Assembly: GCF_001425025.1 (NCBI RefSeq)
Contig: NZ_LMDE01000010.1
Span: forward strand, 392,212-456,211
Length of the DNA stretch: 64,000 bases
Source: Nocardioides sp. Root122
Lineage (GTDB): Bacteria; Actinomycetota; Actinomycetes; Propionibacteriales; Nocardioidaceae
Direction: 5' to 3'
Under the pieces are notes generated by a model that worked only from the letters and a program-made list of their open reading frames with translations, made no database searches and was not told the DNA's origin. Position numbers and translations under genes: made by a program. Positions 20,943 through 31,257 of the stretch are shown one piece after another; position 1 is the first letter of the stretch; each line of letters opens with the position of its first letter.

Positions 20943-23900
20943 ATGCACGCATTCCCGCCGAGCTTCCCTCCTGCGCAGGGTCTCTACGACCCGCGCCACG
21001 AGAAGGACGCCTGTGGCGTCGCCATGGTGGCGACCCTGACGGGTGAGGCCAGCCACGACATCGTGGCCAAGGCGCTCACCGCCCTGCGCAACCTCGACCA
21101 CCGGGGCGCCGCGGGCGCCGAGGTGAACTCCGGCGACGGCGCCGGGATCCTGCTCCAGGTCCCCGACGCCTTCCTGCGCGAGGTCGTCGACTTCGACCTG
21201 CCGCCGGCCCGCGCGTACGCCGTCGGCACCGCGTTCCTGCCCGGCGACGCCGACACGGTGGCCAAGACGCGCCAGCGCATCGAGGAGATCGCCGATGAGG
21301 AGGGCCTCGCGGTCCTCGGCTGGCGCGAGGTTCCGGTCGACGACTCCACCCTCGGCGCGACCGCCCGCAGCGTGATGCCGTCCTTCGCCCAGCTGTTCGT
21401 GGCCGGCCGGGGCGCGCGGGTCACCGGCATGGGCCTCGAGCGCCTGGCGTTCTGCCTGCGCAAGCGCGCCGAGTCCGAGACGGACGTCTACTTCCCGTCG
21501 CTGTCCTCGCGCACGCTGGCCTACAAGGGCATGCTCACCACCGACCAGCTCGACCGGGTCTTCCCCGACCTGACCGACGAGCGGGTCGCCTCGGCGATGG
21601 CGGTCGTGCACTCGCGCTTCTCGACCAACACGTTCCCGAGCTGGCCGCTGGCCCACCCGTTCCGGTTCATCGCGCACAACGGCGAGATCAACACCGTGAT
21701 GGGCAACCGCAACTGGATGCGCGCCCGCGAGGCGCTCCTCGAGAGCGACCTGATCCCCGGCGACCTGGAGCGGCTGTTCCCGATCTGCACGCCGGGTGCG
21801 TCGGACTCGGCGTCCTTCGACGAGGTGCTCGAGCTGCTGCACCTCGGCGGGCGGTCCCTGCCGCACGCGGTGCTGATGATGATCCCGGAGGCGTGGGAGA
21901 ACCACCGCGACCTCGACCCCAAGCGTCGCGCGTTCTACGAGTTCCACTCCACGCTGATGGAGCCCTGGGACGGGCCCGCCTGCGTGGTCTTCACCGACGG
22001 CACCCAGGTCGGCGCCGTGCTGGACCGCAACGGACTGCGCCCCTCGCGCTACTGGGTGACCGACGACGGCCTCGTGGTCCTCGCCTCCGAGGTCGGCGTG
22101 CTCGACCTCGACCCCGCCACGGTCGTGCGCAAGGGCCGCCTGCAGCCGGGCCGGATGTTCCTCGTGGACACCGAGGAGCACCGGATCATCGAGGACGAGG
22201 AGGTCAAGAGCCAGCTCGCGGCCGAGCACCCCTACGACGAGTGGCTGCACGCCGGGCTGATCCACCTCGACGACCTCGACGACCTCGAGCACATCGTCCA
22301 CACGCACGCCTCGGTGACGCGGCGCCAGCAGATCTTCGGCTACACCGAGGAGGAGCTGCGCGTCCTGCTGAGCCCGATGGCCAACACCGGCGGTGAGGCG
22401 CTCGGCTCGATGGGCACCGACACCCCGATCGCAGCACTGAGCGACAAGCCGCGACTGCTGTTCGACTACTTCTCCCAGCTGTTCGCGCAGGTCACCAACC
22501 CGCCGCTCGACGCCATCCGCGAGGAGCTCGTCACCTCGCTGAGCGGCTCCATCGGTCCCGAGGCCAACCTGCTGCACCCGACGCCGGCGTCGTGCCGGCA
22601 GGTCGTGCTGCCGTTCCCGGTCTTCTCCAACGACGACCTGGCCAAGATCCGCCACATCAACCGCAACGGCGACATGCCGGGCTTCCAGGTCCACATCGTC
22701 CGCGGCCTCTACGAGGTCGCCGGGGGAGGGGAGGCCCTGGCCGCGCGGCTCGACGAGCTGAGCGCCGAGGTGTCCGCCGCGATCGCCGACGGTGCCCGGA
22801 TCATCGTGCTCTCCGACCGTCACGCCACCGCCGACCTGGCGCCGATCCCGTCGCTGCTGCTCACCGGCGCGATCCACCACCACCTCGTCCGCGAGAAGAC
22901 CCGCACCCAGGTGGGCCTGCTCGTCGAGGCCGGTGACGTGCGCGAGGTCCACCACGTGGCCCTGCTCGTCGGCTACGGCGCGGCGGCGGTCAACCCCTAC
23001 CTCGCCATGGAGTCCGTGGAGGACCTCGCCCGCGAGGCCTACTACGTGAAGGTCGACCCCGAGAAGGCCGTCGCCAACCTGATCAAGGCGCTCGGCAAGG
23101 GCGTGCTCAAGGTGATGTCCAAGATGGGCGTCTCCACCGTCGCCTCCTACACCGGCGCCAAGATCTTCGAGTCCGTCGGCCTGTCCCAGTCGGTCGTCGA
23201 CCGCTACTTCACCGGTACGACGTCCAAGCTCGGCGGCATCGAGCTCGACACGATCGCCGAGGAGGTCGCGCGCCGGCACGCGACGGCGTACCCGCGGGGA
23301 GGCATCGCGCCGGCGCACCGCGAGCTCGCCATCGGCGGCGAGTACCAGTGGCGTCGTGAGGGCGAGCCGCACCTGTTCGACCCCGAGACGGTGTTCCGGC
23401 TGCAGCACTCCACCCGCACCGGCAGCTACGACATCTTCAAGCAGTACACCGACCGGGTGAACGAGCAGTCGCAGCGACTCATGACGCTGCGCGGGCTGTT
23501 CACCTTCAAGGACGCCAGCGGGTCGGGCCGGGAGCCGATCGACATCGACGAGGTCGAGCCGGTCTCGGCGATCGTCAAGCGCTTCTCCACCGGGGCGATG
23601 TCCTACGGGTCGATCAGCAAGGAGGCCCACGAGACGCTGGCGATCGCCATGAACCGGCTCGGTGGCAAGTCCAACACCGGTGAGGGCGGTGAGGACCCCG
23701 ACCGGCTCTACGACCCCGAGCGACGCTCGTCGATCAAGCAGGTCGCCTCGGGACGGTTCGGCGTCACGTCCGAGTACCTCACCAACGCCGACGACATCCA
23801 GATCAAGATGGCGCAGGGCGCCAAGCCCGGCGAGGGCGGCCAGCTGCCCGGTCACAAGGTCTACCCGTGGGTGGCCAAGACCCGGCACTCCACGCCCGGC

Positions 23901-25505
23901 GTCGGCCTGATCAGCCCCCCGCCGCACCACGACATCTACTCGATCGAGGACCTGGCGCAGCTGATCCACGACCTCAAGAACGCCAACCCGGCGGCGCGCA
24001 TCCACGTGAAGCTCGTCTCGGAGGTCGGCATCGGGACGGTCGCAGCCGGGGTGTCGAAGGCGCACGCCGACGTCGTGCTGGTCTCCGGCCACGACGGCGG
24101 CACCGGCGCCTCGCCCCTCACCTCGCTCAAGCACGCGGGCGGCCCGTGGGAGCTCGGCCTCGCCGAGACCCAGCAGACCCTGCTGCTCAACGGGCTGCGC
24201 GACCGGATCGTGGTGCAGGCCGACGGCCAGCTCAAGACCGGGCGCGACGTGGTCATCGCGGCGCTCCTGGGCGCCGAGGAGTTCGGCTTCGCGACCGCGC
24301 CGCTGGTCGTCAGCGGCTGCATCATGATGCGGGTCTGCCACCTCGACACCTGCCCGGTGGGCGTCGCGACCCAGAACCCGGTGCTGCGCGAGCGCTTCAG
24401 CGGCAAGGCCGACTATGTCGTGAACTTCTTCGAGTTCATCGCCCAGGAGGTGCGCGAGCTGCTCGCCGAGCTCGGCTTCCGCAGCCTCGACGAGGCCATC
24501 GGCCAGGTCGGCACGCTCGACGTCGCGCAGGCGGTCGACCACTGGAAGGCCTCCGGGCTCGACCTGCGGCCGATCCTGCACCAGGCGTCGGCCCACGGTG
24601 AGTTCGGCCAGTTCGCGGACCAGGACCTGCGCAACACCAGGACGCAGGACCACGGCCTCGACAAGGCGCTCGACAACGAGCTGATCGCCATCGCCGCCCC
24701 GGCGCTGGAGTCCGGCGAGCCGGTCCGTGCCCAGGTCGCGGTCCGCAACGTGAACCGTACGGTCGGCACGATGCTGGGCCACGAGGTCACCAAGCGCTAC
24801 CGCGGTGACGGCCTGCCCGACGGCACGATCGACATCACCCTGACCGGGTCTGCGGGCCAGTCGTTCGGAGCCTTCGTGCCGCGCGGGATCACCCTGCGGC
24901 TGGAAGGTGACGCCAACGACTACGTCGGCAAGGGCCTGTCCGGCGGCCGCCTGGTGGTGCGCCCCGACCGGGCCGCCGCTTTCGAGGCGGGCGAGCAGAT
25001 CATCGCCGGCAACACCATCGGCTACGGCGCCACCTCGGGGCAGATCTTCCTCAGCGGTCGTGTGGGGGAGCGGTTCTGCGTCCGCAACTCCGGCGCGAGC
25101 GCCGTCGTCGAGGGTGTGGGCGACCACGGCTGCGAGTACATGACCGGCGGCATCGTCGTCGTGCTCGGCCCGACCGGTCGCAACTTCGCGGCCGGCATGT
25201 CCGGCGGCTACGCCTTCGTGCTCGACCTCGACGAGTCGCGGGTCAACCCCGAGCTCGTCGAGCTCGCACCGGTGCAGGGCAAGGGCGCCGAGGAGCTCCG
25301 GGCGCTCGTCGAGCAGCACGCCGAGGAGACCGGTTCCGCGGTCGCCACGGCACTCCTGTCCGACTGGGACACCTCGCTGGCTCGCTTCACCGAGGTGATG
25401 CCCAGCGACTTCAAGCGCGTGCTCGAGGCTCGTGAGGAGGCCCTCGAGGAGGGCCTCGACGAGGACGAGGCCGCCGCACGGATCATGGAGGTCCTTCATG
25501 GCTGA
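20943..25505 (+). CDS. gltB: glutamate synthase (NADPH) large subunit
   Basis: Makes glutamate from glutamine and 2-oxoglutarate. 1520 residues, the normal length. The propeptide is short (23 residues); the Ntn nucleophile is Cys24 in [10 protein letters not shown]. Glutaminase-domain residues follow ([26 protein letters not shown]). The FMN/synthase domain contains [15 protein letters not shown] and [11 protein letters not shown]; the 3Fe-4S cysteines are in [17 protein letters not shown]; the C-terminal beta-helix has repeated G-x-x-G turns. The ATG at 20943 was chosen so that the Cys lies close to the N-terminus. It overlaps gltD by 8 bases. Confidence 0.97.
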   Translation: MHAFPPSFPPAQGLYDPRHEKDACGVAMVATLTGEASHDIVAKALTALRNLDHRGAAGAEVNSGDGAGILLQVPDAFLREVVDFDLPPARAYAVGTAFLPGDADTVAKTRQRIEEIADEEGLAVLGWREVPVDDSTLGATARSVMPSFAQLFVAGRGARVTGMGLERLAFCLRKRAESETDVYFPSLSSRTLAYKGMLTTDQLDRVFPDLTDERVASAMAVVHSRFSTNTFPSWPLAHPFRFIAHNGEINTVMGNRNWMRAREALLESDLIPGDLERLFPICTPGASDSASFDEVLELLHLGGRSLPHAVLMMIPEAWENHRDLDPKRRAFYEFHSTLMEPWDGPACVVFTDGTQVGAVLDRNGLRPSRYWVTDDGLVVLASEVGVLDLDPATVVRKGRLQPGRMFLVDTEEHRIIEDEEVKSQLAAEHPYDEWLHAGLIHLDDLDDLEHIVHTHASVTRRQQIFGYTEEELRVLLSPMANTGGEALGSMGTDTPIAALSDKPRLLFDYFSQLFAQVTNPPLDAIREELVTSLSGSIGPEANLLHPTPASCRQVVLPFPVFSNDDLAKIRHINRNGDMPGFQVHIVRGLYEVAGGGEALAARLDELSAEVSAAIADGARIIVLSDRHATADLAPIPSLLLTGAIHHHLVREKTRTQVGLLVEAGDVREVHHVALLVGYGAAAVNPYLAMESVEDLAREAYYVKVDPEKAVANLIKALGKGVLKVMSKMGVSTVASYTGAKIFESVGLSQSVVDRYFTGTTSKLGGIELDTIAEEVARRHATAYPRGGIAPAHRELAIGGEYQWRREGEPHLFDPETVFRLQHSTRTGSYDIFKQYTDRVNEQSQRLMTLRGLFTFKDASGSGREPIDIDEVEPVSAIVKRFSTGAMSYGSISKEAHETLAIAMNRLGGKSNTGEGGEDPDRLYDPERRSSIKQVASGRFGVTSEYLTNADDIQIKMAQGAKPGEGGQLPGHKVYPWVAKTRHSTPGVGLISPPPHHDIYSIEDLAQLIHDLKNANPAARIHVKLVSEVGIGTVAAGVSKAHADVVLVSGHDGGTGASPLTSLKHAGGPWELGLAETQQTLLLNGLRDRIVVQADGQLKTGRDVVIAALLGAEEFGFATAPLVVSGCIMMRVCHLDTCPVGVATQNPVLRERFSGKADYVVNFFEFIAQEVRELLAELGFRSLDEAIGQVGTLDVAQAVDHWKASGLDLRPILHQASAHGEFGQFADQDLRNTRTQDHGLDKALDNELIAIAAPALESGEPVRAQVAVRNVNRTVGTMLGHEVTKRYRGDGLPDGTIDITLTGSAGQSFGAFVPRGITLRLEGDANDYVGKGLSGGRLVVRPDRAAAFEAGEQIIAGNTIGYGATSGQIFLSGRVGERFCVRNSGASAVVEGVGDHGCEYMTGGIVVVLGPTGRNFAAGMSGGYAFVLDLDESRVNPELVELAPVQGKGAEELRALVEQHAEETGSAVATALLSDWDTSLARFTEVMPSDFKRVLEAREEALEEGLDEDEAAARIMEVLHG

Positions 25506-26967
25506 CCCCAAGGGTTTCTTGAAGCACGGTCGCGAGGTCGCCTCGCGCCGTGAGATCGGCGAGCGGGTCAAGGACTGGAACGAGGTCTACCCCGACGGGA
25601 TCGGGCGCGCCCTGCTCCCGATCATCAACACCCAGGCCGGACGCTGCATGGACTGCGGCATCCCGTTCTGCCACCAGGGCTGCCCGCTCGGCAACATCAT
25701 CCCGGAGTGGAACGACCTGGTCTGGCGCGACGACTGGGACGGCGCGATGGACCGGCTCCACGCGACCAACAACTTCCCGGAGTTCACGGGTCGGCTGTGC
25801 CCGGCACCCTGCGAGACCGCCTGCGTGCTCGGCATCAACCAGGACCCGGTGACCATCAAGAACGTCGAGGTCTCGATCATCGACCGCGCCTGGGGCTCGG
25901 GCTACGTCCGCCCGCAGCCGCCGGAGTGGCTCTCGGGCAAGACCGTGGCGGTCATCGGCTCCGGGCCCGCCGGACTGGCGGCCGCCCAGCAGCTCACCCG
26001 CGCCGGCCACACGGTCGCCGTCTACGAGCGTGCCGACAAGATCGGCGGCCTGCTGCGCTACGGCATCCCCGAGTTCAAGATGGAGAAGAAGCACCTCGAC
26101 CGCCGACTGGACCAGATGCGCCGCGAGGGCACGGTGTTCCGTGCGGGCGTCGACGTGGGTGGCCAGCTCACCGGCCCGCAGCTGCTCGCCCGCTACGACG
26201 CGGTCGTGCTCGCCATGGGGGCGACGGCGGCGCGCGACCTGCCCGTGCCGGGCCGCGAGCTCGGCGGCATCCACCAGGCCATGGAGTTCCTCCCGCAAGC
26301 CAATCGTGCCGCGCTGGGCGAGGCCCCGACCGCGGACGGATCGGAGCAGATCGTCGCCACGGGCAAGGACGTGGTGATCATCGGCGGCGGTGACACCGGC
26401 GCCGACTGCCTCGGCACGTCCATCCGCCAGGGCGCGCGCTCGATCACGCAGCTGGAGATCATGCCGCGGCCCGGGGAGGACCGGCCCGAGGGCCAGCCCT
26501 GGCCGACGTACCCGATGACCTTCCGGGTGTCCTCGGCGCACGAGGAGGGCGGGGACCGCGTGTACGCCGTCTCGACGCAGCAGTTCGTGGGCGACGCCGA
26601 CGGTCACGTCGCCGGGCTCCGGTTGGTCGAGGTCGACGCGACGTTCCAGCCCGTCGAGGGCACCGAGCGGGAGATCCCGGCCCAGCTGGTGCTGCTCGCG
26701 ATGGGCTTCGTCGGTCCCGAGAAGCCCGGCCTGGTCGAGCAGCTGGGCGTCGAGCTCGACGAGCGAGGCAACGTGCGGCGAGACGAGTCCTACGCGGCCT
26801 CGGTCCCGGGCGTCTACGTCGCCGGCGACGTGGGCCGCGGCCAGTCGCTCATCGTGTGGGCGATCGCCGAGGGCCGCAGCGCAGCGGCCGCCGTCGACGC
26901 CTACCTGACCGGATCGACGACGCTGCCGGCGCCGATCAAGCCGCACGAGCGCCCGCTGGTCGTCTGA
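25498..26967 (+). CDS. gltD: glutamate synthase small subunit
   Basis: Electron-input subunit: oxidises NADPH through FAD and two 4Fe-4S clusters and passes electrons to GltB. 489 residues. The cluster cysteines are in [17 protein letters not shown] and [12 protein letters not shown]; the FAD site is [14 protein letters not shown], the NADPH site [13 protein letters not shown], and [14 protein letters not shown] is the C-terminal FAD motif. It starts 8 bases before the gltB stop. Followed by a large inverted repeat that probably ends the operon. Confidence 0.97.
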   Translation: MADPKGFLKHGREVASRREIGERVKDWNEVYPDGIGRALLPIINTQAGRCMDCGIPFCHQGCPLGNIIPEWNDLVWRDDWDGAMDRLHATNNFPEFTGRLCPAPCETACVLGINQDPVTIKNVEVSIIDRAWGSGYVRPQPPEWLSGKTVAVIGSGPAGLAAAQQLTRAGHTVAVYERADKIGGLLRYGIPEFKMEKKHLDRRLDQMRREGTVFRAGVDVGGQLTGPQLLARYDAVVLAMGATAARDLPVPGRELGGIHQAMEFLPQANRAALGEAPTADGSEQIVATGKDVVIIGGGDTGADCLGTSIRQGARSITQLEIMPRPGEDRPEGQPWPTYPMTFRVSSAHEEGGDRVYAVSTQQFVGDADGHVAGLRLVEVDATFQPVEGTEREIPAQLVLLAMGFVGPEKPGLVEQLGVELDERGNVRRDESYAASVPGVYVAGDVGRGQSLIVWAIAEGRSAAAAVDAYLTGSTTLPAPIKPHERPLVV

Positions 26968-26981
26968 CCCGGTCGCGCCCG

Positions 26982-27042
26982 CCGCGCGGCGCGCGAGGGG
27001 GGAGCTCCGGACCACGGATTTTCCCTCCTGCGCGCCGCGCGG
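26982..27042 (+). terminator. long GC-rich inverted repeat between gltD and pyk
   Basis: CCGCGCGGCGCGC (26982-26994) is the exact reverse complement of 27030-27042. The 35-base interior can also pair partly (AGGGGGGAG against TTCCCTCCT). It probably acts as the glt operon terminator; it ends just before the pyk promoter. Confidence 0.7.
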
Positions 27043-27057
27043 ACGCCGAAGTGGTGG

Positions 27058-27084
27058 TTGGATCGTTCCAACACCCGCTAGGCT
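27058..27084 (+). promoter_or_regulatory. pyk promoter, leaderless
   Basis: TAGGCT at 27079-27084 lies 7 bases before the GTG start; TTGGAT at 27058-27063 is a possible -35 with a short 15-base spacer. No Shine-Dalgarno sequence. Confidence 0.55.
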
Positions 27085-27091
27085 GAAGCAC

Positions 27092-28540
27092 GTGCGTAGA
27101 GCCAAGATCGTCTGCACCCTCGGTCCCGCGGTGAACACCCCCGAAGGGATCAGAGCCCTCGTCGATGCCGGGATGGACGTGGCCCGGCTCAACATGAGCC
27201 ACGGCCGGTACGCCGACCACGAGGCGGTGTACCGGATGGTCCGCCAGGCCTCCGACGACACCGGCCACGCGATCGGCATCTTCGCCGACCTGCAGGGTCC
27301 GAAGATCCGCCTCGAGACCTTCTCCGACGGACCGGTGAAGCTCAAGAAGGGCGCCCGCTTCACGATCACCACGCGCGACGTCGAGGGCGACGTCGAGCAG
27401 TGCGGCACGACCTACAAGGGGCTGCCCGGTGACGTGGAGCCCGGCGATCCGCTGCTCATCGACGACGGCAAGGTGCGGCTCAAGGTCGTCGCCGTCGAAG
27501 GCCAGGACGTCATCACCGAGGTCGTCGTGCCCGGCAAGGTCTCCAACAACAAGGGCATCAACCTGCCCGGCGTCGCGGTCTCCGTGCCGGCCCTGTCGGA
27601 GAAGGACACCGACGACCTGCGGTGGGCGTTGCGCCTCGGCGTCGACTTCGTCGCGCTCAGCTTCGTGCGCAGCGCCGACGACGCCGACGACGTCCGCGCC
27701 GTGATGCGCGAGGTGGGCATCTTCGTCCCCGTGATCGCCAAGATCGAGAAGCCGCAGGCGATCGCCAACATCGACGAGATCGTCGACGCCTTCGACGGCA
27801 TCATGGTCGCCCGTGGCGACCTCGGCGTGGAGTGCCCGCTCGAGGACGTGCCGATCCACCAGAAGCTGATCATCGACAAGGCGCGGCGCAACGCCAAGCC
27901 GGTCATCGTCGCCACCCAGATGCTCGAGTCCATGATCTCGGCTCCCGCCCCGACCCGCGCGGAGGCCAGCGACGTCGCCAACGCCGTGCTCGACGGTGCC
28001 GACGCGGTCATGCTCTCCGGCGAGACGAGCGTGGGCGACCACCCCATCGTCGCGGTCGAGACCATGGCCCGGATCGTGGAGTCGACCGAGGACCACGGCC
28101 TGAGCCACATGGCTGCGGTGACGTGGAAGCCGCACACGCGCGGCGGCATCATCGCGAAGGCGGCCGCCGAGGTGGCCGAGAGCGTCGGCGCCAAGTACGT
28201 CGTCGCGTTCACGACCAGTGGTGACTCGGCCAAGCGCCTCTCGCGCTACCGGGGTCCGATCCCGCTGCTCGCCTTCACCCCCGAGGCCCGGACGCGCTCG
28301 CAGCTCGCCCTCACGTGGGGCGTGGAGACCTTCCAGGGTGCGCCGGTCGAGCACACCGACGAGATGGTCCGCCAGGTCGACGAGTCGCTGCTGCACATCG
28401 GCCGGGTCAAGGAGGGCGACCTCGTGGTGATCATCGCCGGCAGCCCGCCCGGCATCCCGGGCTCCACCAACGCCCTGCGGATCCACCGGATGGGCGACGC
28501 GATCAACGGCGCCGCACCGGCCTACCGCCGCCCGCGCTGA
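27092..28540 (+). CDS. pyk: pyruvate kinase
   Basis: Last step of glycolysis: phosphoenolpyruvate + ADP to pyruvate + ATP. 482 residues. Motifs: RRAKIVCTLGPAVNT, DVARLNMSHG, ADLQGPKIR, the signature VIAKIEKPQAIANID with the catalytic Lys, MVARGDLGVE, TQMLESMISAPAPTRAEASDVANAV and LSGETSVGDHP. The C-terminal domain (about 350-480) carries the allosteric site region (FTTSGDSAKRLSRYR). The GTG start directly follows the predicted transcription start, so the mRNA should be leaderless. The position downstream of glt is conserved in actinobacteria. Confidence 0.97.
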   Translation: MRRAKIVCTLGPAVNTPEGIRALVDAGMDVARLNMSHGRYADHEAVYRMVRQASDDTGHAIGIFADLQGPKIRLETFSDGPVKLKKGARFTITTRDVEGDVEQCGTTYKGLPGDVEPGDPLLIDDGKVRLKVVAVEGQDVITEVVVPGKVSNNKGINLPGVAVSVPALSEKDTDDLRWALRLGVDFVALSFVRSADDADDVRAVMREVGIFVPVIAKIEKPQAIANIDEIVDAFDGIMVARGDLGVECPLEDVPIHQKLIIDKARRNAKPVIVATQMLESMISAPAPTRAEASDVANAVLDGADAVMLSGETSVGDHPIVAVETMARIVESTEDHGLSHMAAVTWKPHTRGGIIAKAAAEVAESVGAKYVVAFTTSGDSAKRLSRYRGPIPLLAFTPEARTRSQLALTWGVETFQGAPVEHTDEMVRQVDESLLHIGRVKEGDLVVIIAGSPPGIPGSTNALRIHRMGDAINGAAPAYRRPR

Positions 28541-28559
28541 CGCTTTCCACGCGCGGCTT

Positions 28560-28583
28560 CTGTGCGCGAATCCTGTGCGCGAA
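28560..28583 (+). repeat. 11-bp direct repeat upstream of the chemoreceptor
   Basis: CTGTGCGCGAA at 28560-28570 and 28573-28583, period 13. It sits just before the sigma28-like promoter and could be a regulator site. Confidence 0.45.
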
Positions 28584-28587
28584 GTCC

Positions 28588-28614
28588 TCAGGTCCGGGCG
28601 CTCCCGGGCGATGG
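28588..28614 (+). promoter_or_regulatory. sigma28/FliA-like promoter
   Basis: TCAGGTCC (28588-28595), 11 bases, then GGCGATGG (28607-28614). It resembles the flagellar consensus TAAAGTTT-N11-GCCGATAA, strongest in the -10 (5 of 6 in GCCGAT). It would start transcription about 58 bases before the chemoreceptor ATG. Confidence 0.5.
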
Positions 28615-28678
28615 GTGAGGCGGTGACCTGACGACACGGACGTCCACGGCGCCGCGAGCCACCCGGAGAACAGCTTTC

Positions 28679-30328
28679 ATGACTTCGCCCCGCCACGCCC
28701 TGCGAGACCTCAAGATCGGAGTGCGTCTCGCCGCCGCCTTCGCCGCCTGCGGCGTCCTCGTGGGCCTCGCCGCCTACCTCGGCCTCTCCGCCCAGAGCAA
28801 GGCCGACGGGATGCGCGACCAGCTCGAGCAGGTCGCCTCGCACCGCGCCCTCGCAGACCTGATGCTGATCAACATCAACGACATCACCGGCTGGCAGGGC
28901 CTCTACCTCGGTGACGCCGCCGCGTTCGGCGTCGACGAGGCACTGTCCGAGGACGGCTACAACCGCGACGGCTACCTCAAGAGCAAGGCCGCCATCGAGG
29001 CCATGTTCGCCGACGTCGACACGACCGGCCTGACCAGCGAGCAGAAGGACATCCTCGCGAGCACCGAGGCGAACTTCCAGCAGCTCTTCGACCAGGACGA
29101 CTGGGTCGTGAGCCGGCTCGAGGCACGCGGCCTCGACGCCATGCCCCAGATCATGAACAGCATCAACGGCGGCGCCGCCGGTGAGGCGTGGACCGCGGTC
29201 TACGAGGACATGAGTGCCTTCGGCGACTCGCTCGCCAAGCAGGAGAAGGCGGTGCGGGCCGACCTCGAGGTCGTGTCGGCACGCGGTCACCAGATGGTCT
29301 ACATCGGCCTGGCGCTCGTCATCATCGCCGGCACCGCCGTCGTCGTCGGCGTCACGCGCTCCATCACCCGTCCTCTGGGCCGCGCTGTCGCGGTGCTCCA
29401 GGCGGTGGCCGCCGGGCACCTCGACCGCAGGCTCGAGGAGGACCGCGGCGACGAGATCGGCCAGCTCGCGACCGCGCTCAACAGCGCCGTCGCCAACCTC
29501 GGCAACGCCATGTCGGAGATCGCGGGCACCGCGGTCCAGCTGGCCGGTGCCTCCGAGGAGCTCTCCGCGGTGTCCGGCCAGATGACCAGCTCGGCCTCCG
29601 AGGCGTCCGCCCAGGCCGGCCTGGTGTCGTCGGCGGCCGGCCAGGTGTCCAACAACGTGCAGACCGTCGCCGCCGCGACCGAGCAGATGGGTGCCTCCAT
29701 CCGCGAGATCGCCGTCAACGCCAGCAACGCGGCGGGCGTTGCTGCCCAGGCCGTCGTGGCCGCCGAGTCGACCAACGCCACCGTCGCCAAGCTGGGCGAG
29801 TCCTCCACGGAGGTCGGCAACGTCATCAAGGTGATCAACTCCATCGCCGAGCAGACCAACCTGCTCGCCCTCAACGCGACCATCGAGGCCGCCCGCGCCG
29901 GTGAGGCCGGCAAGGGCTTCGCCGTCGTGGCCAACGAGGTCAAGGAGCTGGCCCAGGAGACGAGCAAGGCCACCGGCGACATCGACCAGCGCATCCGCGC
30001 GATCCAGGCCGACACCCAGGAGGCCGTCATCGCGATCTCCGAGATCGCCGGCATCATCGCCCAGATCAGCGACACCCAGACCGTGATCGCCTCCGCGGTC
30101 GAGGAGCAGACCGCCACCACGCAGGAGATGACCCGCTCGGTCGCCGACGCGGCTGTCGGCTCCACCGACATCGCCGAGAACATCACGGGCGTCGCCCGCA
30201 CCGCCTCCGACACCCAGGCGGCCGCCGGCAGCACCAGCTCGGCCGCCGAGGAGCTGTCCCGGATGGCGCAGCGCCTCCAGGGCCTGGTCGCCCAGTTCAC
30301 GTACGAGTCCAGCGCCGCGTCGGTCTGA
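28679..30328 (+). CDS. methyl-accepting chemotaxis protein
   Basis: A 549-residue membrane chemoreceptor. First membrane helix about residues 14-36 ([19 protein letters not shown]), an extracellular four-helix-type sensor to about 205, second helix about 207-228 ([17 protein letters not shown]), HAMP domain ([25 protein letters not shown]) and a long coiled-coil signalling domain. The hairpin tip is [23 protein letters not shown] with [16 protein letters not shown], which contacts CheA and CheW. The ligand is unknown. The ATG is preceded by GGAGAA. No other chemotaxis gene is nearby, so it is an orphan receptor; the flagellar-type promoter upstream ties it to a motility regulon elsewhere. Confidence 0.95.
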   Translation: MTSPRHALRDLKIGVRLAAAFAACGVLVGLAAYLGLSAQSKADGMRDQLEQVASHRALADLMLININDITGWQGLYLGDAAAFGVDEALSEDGYNRDGYLKSKAAIEAMFADVDTTGLTSEQKDILASTEANFQQLFDQDDWVVSRLEARGLDAMPQIMNSINGGAAGEAWTAVYEDMSAFGDSLAKQEKAVRADLEVVSARGHQMVYIGLALVIIAGTAVVVGVTRSITRPLGRAVAVLQAVAAGHLDRRLEEDRGDEIGQLATALNSAVANLGNAMSEIAGTAVQLAGASEELSAVSGQMTSSASEASAQAGLVSSAAGQVSNNVQTVAAATEQMGASIREIAVNASNAAGVAAQAVVAAESTNATVAKLGESSTEVGNVIKVINSIAEQTNLLALNATIEAARAGEAGKGFAVVANEVKELAQETSKATGDIDQRIRAIQADTQEAVIAISEIAGIIAQISDTQTVIASAVEEQTATTQEMTRSVADAAVGSTDIAENITGVARTASDTQAAAGSTSSAAEELSRMAQRLQGLVAQFTYESSAASV

Positions 30329-30373
30329 CGCTCGAGACATGTGGTCCGCGCCGGTGGTCGCCGCCGGCGCGGG

Positions 30374-31117
30374 CTACGACTTCGGCCCGATCAGCTCGTC
30401 CAGCCTCCCGACGGCCCCGCGACGGGAGACCGAGACGGTCCACGGACCGGATCGGCGCCAGGGGACCTCGGCGAGGTCCAGGGCCCAGCAGCAGAGCGCC
30501 ATGATGTCCTCCGACCGGTTGGAGAACTGCCACCGCGGGTAGTCGTAGCGCTTCCTCTGCCCGGCGACGATCCGCGTGGCCCAGTTGTTCACGCGGGCAC
30601 CGTCGGAGTGGAAGAGGCCGCGGAGGAAGTCGGCCGGGAACGCCCGCACCACGTCCTCCTGCCACGCCTCGAGACGGATGGCTCGCTCGTGCTTGCGACC
30701 CGGGCCGTGCTGGGGGAACAGGCAGGGCCAGTGCTTCCAGGTGGTGTGCACGACCAACGTGCCCGGGGCGCGCACGTGGGAGGCGCGGCCCTCTGGGTGG
30801 ACCGCGCCGATGAGTCGGTCGATGTCACGGATCACGCTCGGCCACGCCGGGTCGCACGAGATCCTCAGTGTGGTGCGGGACCGATGGTGCGAGATGCAGC
30901 CGTCGCCCAGGTAGAACCCGAGGAGGGCGGCGTAATCATCACCGCGACTGGGGTACGACCCAGCGCAACGACAGCACTGGGTCGCGAGTGACCTGGGGTT
31001 TCGTGACCAGGCCCGGATCGTGGATCGGTGCATGCCCGTCGCCCTGCTCGCCGCGGACAGGCTCAAACCCTCATCGAGGAGCGCGAGAGCCCGGGCGCGT
31101 TCCGCTGGTTCGTACAT
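30374..31117 (-). CDS. HTH plus LAGLIDADG-like protein beside a tRNA gene
   Basis: A 247-residue protein. Residues 8-38 form a resolvase-like helix-turn-helix (ALLDEGLSLSAASRATGMH, RSTIRAW). CCRCAG near 48-53 could be part of a small metal knuckle. Two LAGLIDADG-like helices follow: YAALLGFYLGDGC (about 62-74) and DFLRGLFHSDGAR (about 163-175), each ending in the acidic residue that binds catalytic metal in homing endonucleases. YPRWQFSNRSEDIMALC resembles the conserved second-repeat strand. So it may be a free-standing homing endonuclease or a regulator descended from one. The ATG 31115-31117 lies 30 bases downstream of the tRNA 3' end on the same strand; the frame extends into the tRNA but that part is unlikely to be coding. 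Confidence 0.7.
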   Translation of the reverse strand: MYEPAERARALALLDEGLSLSAASRATGMHRSTIRAWSRNPRSLATQCCRCAGSYPSRGDDYAALLGFYLGDGCISHHRSRTTLRISCDPAWPSVIRDIDRLIGAVHPEGRASHVRAPGTLVVHTTWKHWPCLFPQHGPGRKHERAIRLEAWQEDVVRAFPADFLRGLFHSDGARVNNWATRIVAGQRKRYDYPRWQFSNRSEDIMALCCWALDLAEVPWRRSGPWTVSVSRRGAVGRLDELIGPKS

Positions 31118-31146
31118 GTGCCCAGCGTGAACCGGCCCACTGACGG

Positions 31147-31219
31147 TGCCCCGGGTGAGATTCGAACTCACACTGAATGCTGTTTGAGAGCATCGCCTCT
31201 GCCGTTGGGCTACCGGGGC
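31147..31219 (-). tRNA. short-variable-loop tRNA with anticodon CAA (Leu-like, identity uncertain)
   Basis: A complete 73-nt cloverleaf: acceptor GCCCCGG/CCGGGGC, D-arm GCCC-AACGGCAGA-GGC, anticodon arm ATGCT-CTCAAAC-AGCAT giving CAA at 34-36, variable loop of only 5 nt (TCAGT), T-arm GTGAG-TTCGAAT-CTCAC, discriminator A; followed by CCG, so CCA is not fully encoded. CAA reads UUG (leucine), but bacterial tRNA-Leu normally has a long variable arm, absent here. The D-arm resembles tRNA-Gln. A -10-like TACGGT lies at 31233-31238 on the minus strand. The gene is certain as a cloverleaf; its charging is not. Confidence 0.8.
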
Positions 31220-31244
31220 CGAACGCTGGGAAACCGTACCCGAC

Positions 31245-31250
31245 TAGCCT
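31245..31250 (+). promoter_or_regulatory. -10 box of leaderless pdtaR promoter
   Basis: TAGCCT, 7 bases before the GTG at 31258. It overlaps the upstream region of the divergent tRNA gene. Confidence 0.5.
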
Positions 31251-31257
31251 TTCCCCC

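Noticed and set aside
20511..25571. A 1686-codon open frame opposite gltB
   Set aside because: Antisense frame kept open by GC-rich codon bias (low-complexity, Asp/Arg/Val/Gly-rich translation); gltB on the other strand is certain.
31177..31257. In-frame ATG upstream of pdtaR
   Set aside because: It lies inside the tRNA gene and upstream of the -10 box; the GTG at 31258 fits the receiver domain start.
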